Of a stretch of DNA of 64,000 bases, positions 57,730 to 64,000 are shown one piece after another. Every line of letters starts with the position of its first letter. Position 1 is the first letter of the stretch. The DNA is from Amphiura filiformis (taxonomy: Eukaryota > Echinodermata > Ophiuroidea > Amphilepidida > Amphiuridae): NCBI RefSeq assembly GCF_039555335.1, contig NC_092647.1:9183274-9247273 (forward strand), read 5' to 3'. The notes below the pieces were generated by a model. It made no database searches. It was not told the origin of the DNA and was given only the letters and a program-made list of their open reading frames with translations. Position numbers and translations under genes: made by a program.

Positions 57730-58019
57730 CTGCATTGAAATAAATACAAATGTCATATAAGTTTGTCTTCAACAATATAGTATATCTGTCATAACTGAAG
57801 GAATCTACCAGCTGATCATATTCAAACGTGTAATGAATCAATTTCAGTTTGATGTTTGAGATAATGCTGATACTACATGAATAATGTTGATCTTGTAAGA
57901 ATCTAGACACTCATGTATATGTCATTTGATATTAAAAAAAACAGAGAGAGACTAATGAGTTATTCTCAAGCATATCACTTCTCATGTTTGGGGCTTGGGG
58001 ATGAATTGATTGTACTCAC

Positions 58020-58274
58020 CACCATCATTTAGAGCCAATCCCAGCCATACACTAGTAACACCAATGGCTCGCTGAGCATACTGCCTAATGAACTCATTCT
58101 CTACTTTGGTGTGTACACTAGCTAAGTTAGCCCCACTTGCTTCACAATCATACTGAGCCTCAAACCATGATGCTCTGTCATGTCTCACGTCAAATTTGTA
58201 ACAGTTGGAACCAAATGGCTGCCAGCTTTCTGGGCAATATCCTTCAACAGGTGCTGGGGTGGTCGGCTTTGTAG
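58020..58274 (-). CDS. C-type lectin receptor: lectin domain 2, N-terminal half
   Basis: An atgcag acceptor and a gtgagt donor bound the exon, both phase 1. After a TKPTTPAPVEG linker the domain begins YCPESWQPFGSNCYKF, the long-form start with an extra cysteine pair. WFEAQYDCEASGANLASVH and the core motif VWLGLALNDGG follow. Joined to the next exon it makes one complete C-type lectin-like domain of about 130 residues. The linker to the preceding domain is Pro/Thr-rich, as in tandem-lectin receptors. Confidence 0.9.
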
Positions 58275-58599
58275 CTGCATGAAGAAGTTTGAAAAAATGC
58301 TAAATGTTGTTGATGCCATTACAGTATAACTCGCACACAAGTGTTGCTGTTTAAGACGAACATGTCAGAATAATTGAAATCCTTTGCAATCATATGACAC
58401 AGTGTCACCAATCAGAAGCAGACCCATGGGAGTGAGTCAAAGAGGCTAACATTGGCTGAATAAATATGAAATGAAAGGAAGACTGACTTATCAGTATCAA
58501 AATATAAGGAACAAAAACTCTCAAAAACCGTGGTACTGCCTTTGGGTTAGATTTCTGCGAAAATTATCAAATGATCAATGTCTGTTAGCTAGTGCTGTG

Positions 58600-58870
58600 G
58601 TAGTCCCAGAAATACAATGATCCCGGGCCTGTAGGCTAATTTACTGGGATAGTCCCAGGAACACAATGATCCCAGCCCGTGGGCTAATTTACTGGGATAG
58701 TCCCAGAAACACAATGATCTCAGCCTGTGGGCTAATTTACTGGGATAGTCCCAGAAACACAATGATCTCAGCCCGTAGGCTAATATACTGGGATAGTCCC
58801 AGAAACAAAATGATCCCATCCCCTGGGCTAATTTACTGGGATAGAGTCAGAAACACAATGTTATTGCCTG
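58600..58870 (+). repeat. Tandem array, about 5 units of about 49 bp
   Basis: Units share 'tactgggatagtcccagaaa', 'cacaatgatc' and 'gggctaattt'. Stop-poor in two frames, giving spurious open frames on both strands. Confidence 0.9.
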
Positions 58871-59218
58871 TAGGCTACTTAACTGTGATTTATCATCATT
58901 GATATTGTTTTTGTTATTGTATCTTTTACCTAGGTTTCGTTTAAAACAGTGTGAATAAAACTAATTACTAAAACTGATTTCAATGGACTACCATCATACA
59001 GGAATCTGTGCTTGAATCATTGTTATAGTTAGCTTGATCATCCAATTTTATGTAACTCGTTCAAAGATTCTTGTCATCTGATTGGCCAATTAATATTGAA
59101 TATTTTGCTATTTTAAAGTGTGAGTGAAATAGTCCATTTTCCATTGCACTCACACGTAGCTACAATAGCAACACTAAAAATGCAAAGCATTGGAGACCAC
59201 CTCAACTTCCCAATTATA

Positions 59219-60227
59219 CACGGTGTCCCAATAAAAACAGAACCCTCATTGTGCCCTATTTTTCTCCTATTTCTGAAAAGTCGATTAAATGTATTTTGGT
59301 ATGTAAAGAAACCTTAAATCGTTAGCTTTAATAAACCAAAACAATTATTTCGATCCGCTCACACTTTTTGAAGATATGCCCTCTTTAAGAAATGTACTCG
59401 TTTTTCACTCTGTCCATGGATGAGGTTTGGCTACATCAAAGATTAAAACGAAACACATGGTTAATGACATGGATAGATAATAGCATTAGGCTTTGGAACG
59501 CATTCACTATGAGCGAGGATCACCAGCTAGCCTCCAACATCTTTGCAAGTATACGGCGGACAAGGAGGGTACGCAATGCAATTGATGCAATGAGGACCAG
59601 GGCTGAAACCTGTATTCGTCAAGGAGGCAACTAATCAGGTAGAGGGCAAAGCAGCACAGTAAACTCACTTCAGAAGAACCAAGGACATACCAAACAGCCC
59701 TTTTCAGGCTACCTTTTATCCCAAAAAGAAAATGACATGTTGTTAATAAAAAAGGCAAGAAACAACAAAGTAAGAAAGTAAGAAACATAAAGGCATAAAT
59801 AACCAAGAAAAAATTAGTTTAATTGCAAGTATATCATGAGAAATCCCATCCCACATCAATTTTGCCCACAAGTTAATGACACTTTTACAATCCATAGCCC
59901 ATAAGCCCACTGGTAAAGCCCATTTCCTAAATAAAGTTTGTTAATTTATAAAGTTATCACCGAAGAATACTTGATATTCATGCATGGTATGTGTACTCTT
60001 TTTGAATTTTTGAAGTAGCCAAAACTCCTCTGTGGACAGAGTGAAAAACAGGTACATTTCTTTAAAAGAGCATATCTTCAAAAGTTTTGAGCTAATTGAA
60101 ATATTTCTTTCAGTTTATTAAAGTTAACAAATAAAGGTTTCTTTACATACCAAAATATATTTGATTATCTTTCAGAAATAGGAGAAAAAGAGGGCGCAAT
60201 GAGGGGTCTCTTTTTAGGGACACCCTG
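59219..60227. mobile_element. Tc1/mariner-type element, internally deleted
   Basis: The ends CACGGTGTCCC and GGGACACCCTG start imperfect inverted repeats of about 200 bp that include 'aaatgta..cgtttttcact' and its complement. TA flanks both sides (59217-59218, 60228-60229). The 1,009-bp length leaves room only for the end of a transposase, listed separately. Confidence 0.75.
59392..59637 (+). pseudogene. Transposase C-terminal remnant
   Basis: The frame reads TWLMTWIDNSIRLWNAF, MSEDHQLASNIFASIRRTRR and AIDAMRTRAETCIRQGGN, then a stop. The pattern of a tryptophan-containing helix followed by 'SI..R...CI...GG' fits the C-terminus of IS630/Tc1/mariner transposases. The DDE catalytic core is missing, so it cannot be active. 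The frame begins inside the left inverted repeat. Confidence 0.5.
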
Positions 60228-60603
60228 TAGGTGTGGATGTTACTTATAAAATAAATATAATTTAGATATTCTTTCATTTTTTTAATTGATTTTGTTTTCC
60301 TGGTGATTTTTAAAATTAAGTGGAAAAAAGGGAATTTTATTATGAATTATATAAAACCAATATTGAATGTTTTTATTCATTCTTGGAAAGATATTTTCAT
60401 TTGGTGAAACATGTTCCATTGAATGGAACAGTCCATATTTCACCTCATGAAATTAATCTTACAATTGTACTGATAATATTATATAATATTTGTATACCAT
60501 TACAGTGCTGCTGCATCCCCCTGCTGCAAATGCTGTCACCATCTCCACCACAATTTATCATTAACAGCTTGTGGTACTATTTTACAGACTTTTCATCACT
60601 TAC

Positions 60604-60778
60604 CACCCACAGTATATTTGCACATAGATACTTGTTGTATATCACAATTGGTGTTATCCCAGTCTCCATCGGAGGTTACTGTCACACAGCCTTCACCTGG
60701 TAGCTGAGTAGGTTCTCTTGGTCCCCAATTGGTCCACAGCAATGGCCAACCATCAACCCATTTGAACTCTTCTGTATT
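60604..60778 (-). CDS. C-type lectin receptor: lectin domain 1, C-terminal half
   Basis: The exon starts after tttctag in phase 0 and ends at a gtaagtg donor in phase 1. It encodes NTEEFKWVDGWPLLWTNWG, PREPTQLPGEGCVTVTSDGD and WDNTNCDIQQVSMCKYTVG. This is the second half of a C-type lectin-like domain with conserved cysteines and a WDN motif. It has EPT where the sugar-site EPN or QPD is expected, so sugar binding is doubtful. Splicing to 58274 gives CKYTVGATKPTTPAPVEG in frame. The first half of this domain was not found in 60790-64000, so the gene continues to the right. Confidence 0.85.
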
Positions 60779-62703
60779 CTAGAAATTTGAACATATGTCA
60801 ATAAAATTATTGACAGGATTCTTGTTCTTGGAATATTTTCTAGCTGATGATCTTGTATCTTCCCTCAACCCCAATGCCTAAAAACCTTTTTGGGGACTGG
60901 AAGGGAAACACTTAAGAAAGAAATTGAACAAAGAAGTTGTTTGCTTTGGTCGGGATTCGATCCCAAGACCCCTCATATTTGACCATTTTAGCCTTAAGAG
61001 TGCCAATTTTTGCGTGCTTTGCGTGTGCCAATTTTTGGGCAATTTGTGTTAATTTGTTCCGTCTTTTTACCGTATTTCACCATTTTAGCTTTAATATGGC
61101 AAAAATGTTTGTGTCTCATTTGTACCATAAACTTATTCTGTTGCCTAAAGGTGTTGGATTCACTATACTTCAAGAAAATTTTCAAATCTTATCCCCTATA
61201 TCAAAAAGAAATCTACGCCACTGAGGATGCTTATAATACAAACTGTATCTTCCAATCAAATCAAAATCAACTGAAATCTTGATTCTTCTAAGGGTTGTGA
61301 CGGTATGACCATCATGTTCTGGTCATATCTAGTAAAAATTACAGAATTATGATTGTATTCGGTGACTGCCAGCTCAGTTTACTTCAGAGCAGTTTATTAT
61401 ATATCAGAAAATCATGCCAGGAAACATTGGATGATTGAGCAAAATAAATCAAGTTTGTCTACCCTAGAATCAGCTTAAGGCAGGTCAGAGGTGTAGGCAC
61501 TCAAATATTAATACAAATAAAGCTAACACACAAGACAAATGGTATGGGCTCTATATAGTAGATTGCAAGGCATGATATAAGGGGTGTCATTTCTGCCATA
61601 TGTGCATGATTTTGGGGAAAGGCCCAAAACATTCATTGTTATATATTATTGGTCTTAGCTACAAGGCCTATGGAAATGTAACTCTTACTTTTAAAGATCA
61701 ATGAATTAATATCAAGAAGTAGTCTGCAGGTTTTTAGTTAAATGACTAAAACTGGAAAATATGACTCCTGTCATTACTTAAAAAATCAAGCAAATCATCC
61801 TATATACTTCATATATGTCAGATATAAGAGACATTATGGGTGAAAAAAAATAAGAATACAATTCAACAAATTCATGATCAGTTCCATTAATGGGGTACTA
61901 CACCCCTGCCCAAATTTGTGCCTATTTTTGCATTTTTCTTTAAAATTATAGCGCATTGGGACAAGTAAGATATGTATTATAGGGGAAAGGACTACAACTA
62001 CTGCACTGGAAATTTTATTTCAGCACAGACAACAGTTGTGGGGTTACAGTCAAAAATGAGGGGAAACCAATATTTGATCAATAAATCAATAACTACTTGC
62101 TTTGAGTTGCTGAATTTTCAGTACAGTCAGTAGTTATAGTCCTATAATATTAGAGTCACGCGGTAGCATGACCAGCAAGTTTTAAAAAAAAACGACTGAT
62201 AAAGAAGAATAAACAGATGCGCTGCGAGACTATATTTACACGGAACAAAACGCTATTGTTCTATGATATTTTTCGCTGGGTACAAAATATATCTAAAACC
62301 ATGCTAAATCGTATTTACTGTCCAAAGTGTCATATTTTAACAACTCTTTATTTAAAAAGTTACACCAATCTTACAGTCAATCCGATTGTTTGATAATAAA
62401 CAAACATTCTTGCTTTATTTCACGCGCTATTTCATAGCCAAAATTAGTGGCAAATCATAGCTGATCATACTGATATCCACAATCTTTCGTCACTGCTACA
62501 GCCATACATGGCTGTCACTGTCGCACTAATTTTTCAGATTCACTTTCAAATATACCCAGACATTTTCCTGGATACCCTACATACAAATTCTGGACCCCAT
62601 TCGCCAAAAAATCAAGTTTTTCACAATTCTTTTATTCTTTCCGGACCACAGCATATATTCATATTAATAAATATTCCACTTTCACACAGCGTAATAACGG
62701 GAC
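60779..62703. other. Further lectin intron sequence with dispersed repeats
   Basis: A reversed B-box-like phrase (gggattcgatccc) lies at about 60952. At about 61115-61225 is the second copy of the 'taccataaacttattctgt ... atctacgccactga' repeat. Nothing else is recognised up to the tRNA-like locus. Confidence 0.4.
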
Positions 62704-62782
62704 GTCCCCGTGGCGAAGTGGTTAAGGCCATGGACTTCTAATCCATTCATGAAGTTTTGCTCAAGTTCGAAACTTCCCACCA
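62704..62782 (+). tRNA. tRNA-Ser-like locus with Pol III terminator
   Basis: The locus starts GTCCCCGTGGCGAAGTGG and keeps a perfect anticodon stem ATGGA/TCCAT with loop CTTCTAA. It has an extended variable arm as in serine tRNAs, a degenerate B box (AGTTCGAAACT), and is followed at once by a T run that could terminate Pol III. The anticodon would read TCT, which is arginine, on a serine-type body. The acceptor ends do not pair, so a pseudogene or SINE head is more likely than a working tRNA. Confidence 0.4.
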
Positions 62783-63845
62783 CTTTTTTTAAATGTTTTA
62801 TTAATCAATTTATTGTCGTAAATCAAGAATAACACCATTTCGAACATCCATTGCTATTGTGATATTTTTTTTTTTCATCAAACAAACATGTTTGATTTTT
62901 TTATTCACATTTAGTCCTAGGCCTAGGGCCTACTTTCACCATCCAGATGCTATCACCATGCCTGACTATCATGGCATGGCATCTTCATCATTTAAAACAC
63001 ATTTATCAGTGGCTCTGTTCACAGCTCAGACTGAAATTATATTTGATATAAATATAGGTTTTCTCAGTTAATTTAATACATTTTTCGTTATATTTAATAT
63101 CCCGTTAAGTTTGAATTCGTCCCTAAAATTTGGAAGTGTCTATTTGTAAACTTAAATTTCGTCTTTGGTCAAATAAATTCATATTTTGATCAAAAAGATT
63201 CATACAATGTTCATTTGATTTCGTCCTAGAGCGCATTGAAATCGTCTCACCTGCTGCATGGACAGTACTTGCACAAATATAATTCGTCTTTGTTCATTAA
63301 TTTTCATGCTTTGATCAAAGCAATTCGTCCTCCATAATGCATTGTAGGCCTTCATTAATTACATCTTAGATTTCAACCACTGGTATTGAGTTCTCACTAG
63401 TGGTATTTCGATTCAGAAAATTAATTTCAATTCAATTCAGATTCACTTTCTTATTACCGGTTTATAAAATCATTTTGATGCAATTTCAATTCAATTCTTC
63501 TCTACTTTAAATCATTTTGATTCAATTCCAATTCAATGCATAAAACTTACTGCTAACCAATTTCAATTCCAATTCACAGCATTTGAATTCAATTCCAATT
63601 CACAGCATTCGTATTAATGAACATTCGATTCAATACATTGAATTGAAATGAAAGAATAAAAACAATGAATTGAAAAGAATTTAATTGAATTCAAATTAAA
63701 AAAAAGTTTCGATTCACTTCACTGAATTGAAATGAAAAATGGCCTAAATCAAATTCAATTCAATAACAGTTATCACAATATATAATATGGGAGTAAGAGG
63801 GCCATAAAACCACGTTTGAAATATATAATGATGTAAAAATATGAA
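62783..63845. repeat. Gene-free stretch with 'aattcaattc' simple repeats
   Basis: From about 63410 to 63760 short words such as attcaattcaatt and its complement recur irregularly. No exon or element boundary is seen. Confidence 0.6.
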
Positions 63846-64000
63846 AGAAACAAAAAACAAAACAATAACAAACAAAACAAAAACAAAACAAAAACATAAA
63901 ACAAAACAAAGACAGAAAAGAAAAGAAAAGAAAAGAAAAGAAAAGAAAAGAAAAGAAAAGAAAAGAAAAGAAAAGAAAAGAAAAGAAAAGAAAAGAAAGA
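63846..64000 (+). repeat. (AAAAC)n then (AAAAG)n microsatellite at the window edge
   Basis: An A/C-rich pentamer tract passes into about 15 perfect AAAAG pentamers that run off the window. Confidence 0.95.

Larger units (their letters stand above)
58275..60603 (-). other. Lectin intron, 2.3 kb, with a tandem array and a mariner-like element
   Basis: It holds five to six tandem units at 58600-58870 and the element at 59219-60227, both listed. The remaining 58875-59218 and 60228-60603 show no exon. Confidence 0.7.

Noticed and set aside
58589-58902. Open frames on both strands at 58.6-58.9 kb
   Set aside because: They are periodic translations of the 49-bp tandem unit.

Overview
This is a window of an intron-rich, AT-rich metazoan nuclear genome that is packed with repeats. 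A marine invertebrate deuterostome, probably an echinoderm, is my best guess. The reasons are a CYP2-like P450, a C-type lectin gene whose visible introns are all phase 1, Penelope-like, CR1/Jockey-like and DIRS-like retroelements, many miniature inverted-repeat elements, and the frequent short word TAGGCCTA. The species is inference. There are no bacterial-style operons, and nearly all long open frames are repeats or antisense noise.

Two host genes are supported. (1) Plus strand, 19464-25653: the last two visible exons of a CYP2-type cytochrome P450. The I-helix, ExxR, PERF-like and haem-cysteine motifs are present, but the long exon has two compensating single-base frameshifts in homopolymers, and no 5' exons are visible. 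(2) Minus strand, 60778 down to 42017: the 3' part of a membrane-anchored C-type lectin. It comprises the C-terminal half of one lectin domain, one complete lectin domain, two 51-bp stalk exons and a transmembrane/cytoplasmic exon. The six exons join in frame to 312 codons plus a stop, and the gene continues past the right edge of the window.

1-19.4 kb: no host gene. Contents are DNA-element relics with recoverable target duplications (Harbinger-like 8598-9104, TTTTA-flanked 10357-10839, hAT-like 12357-13236, TA-flanked 13824-14448, TTAA foldback relics), a long field of a 12-14 bp GTGGGTAAC motif (5355-8494), a gag-like fragment (14620-15096) and repeats ending in a tRNA-Leu-like module. 19.4-25.7 kb: the P450. 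Its last intron holds a decayed Penelope-like retroelement with a GIY-YIG domain between inverted terminal repeats carrying hammerhead-ribozyme-like cores, plus a SINE and a TTAA foldback element. 25.7-42 kb: mobile-element relics, including a LINE reverse transcriptase fragment split by a TTAA element, large palindromes, tandem arrays and an unidentified coding-like stretch. 42-64 kb: the lectin gene. Its introns hold very large tandem arrays (about 24 x 57 bp, about 75 x 38 bp, and 19 x 140 bp derived from the gene's own exon), a probable solo LTR with a nested Penelope-like derivative, a 1.25-kb element full of a repeated ACATAGTGACGGATG motif, and a mariner-like element.

The P450 and the lectin have no evident functional link. 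The dominant story is how mobile and satellite DNA has expanded the introns of both genes.
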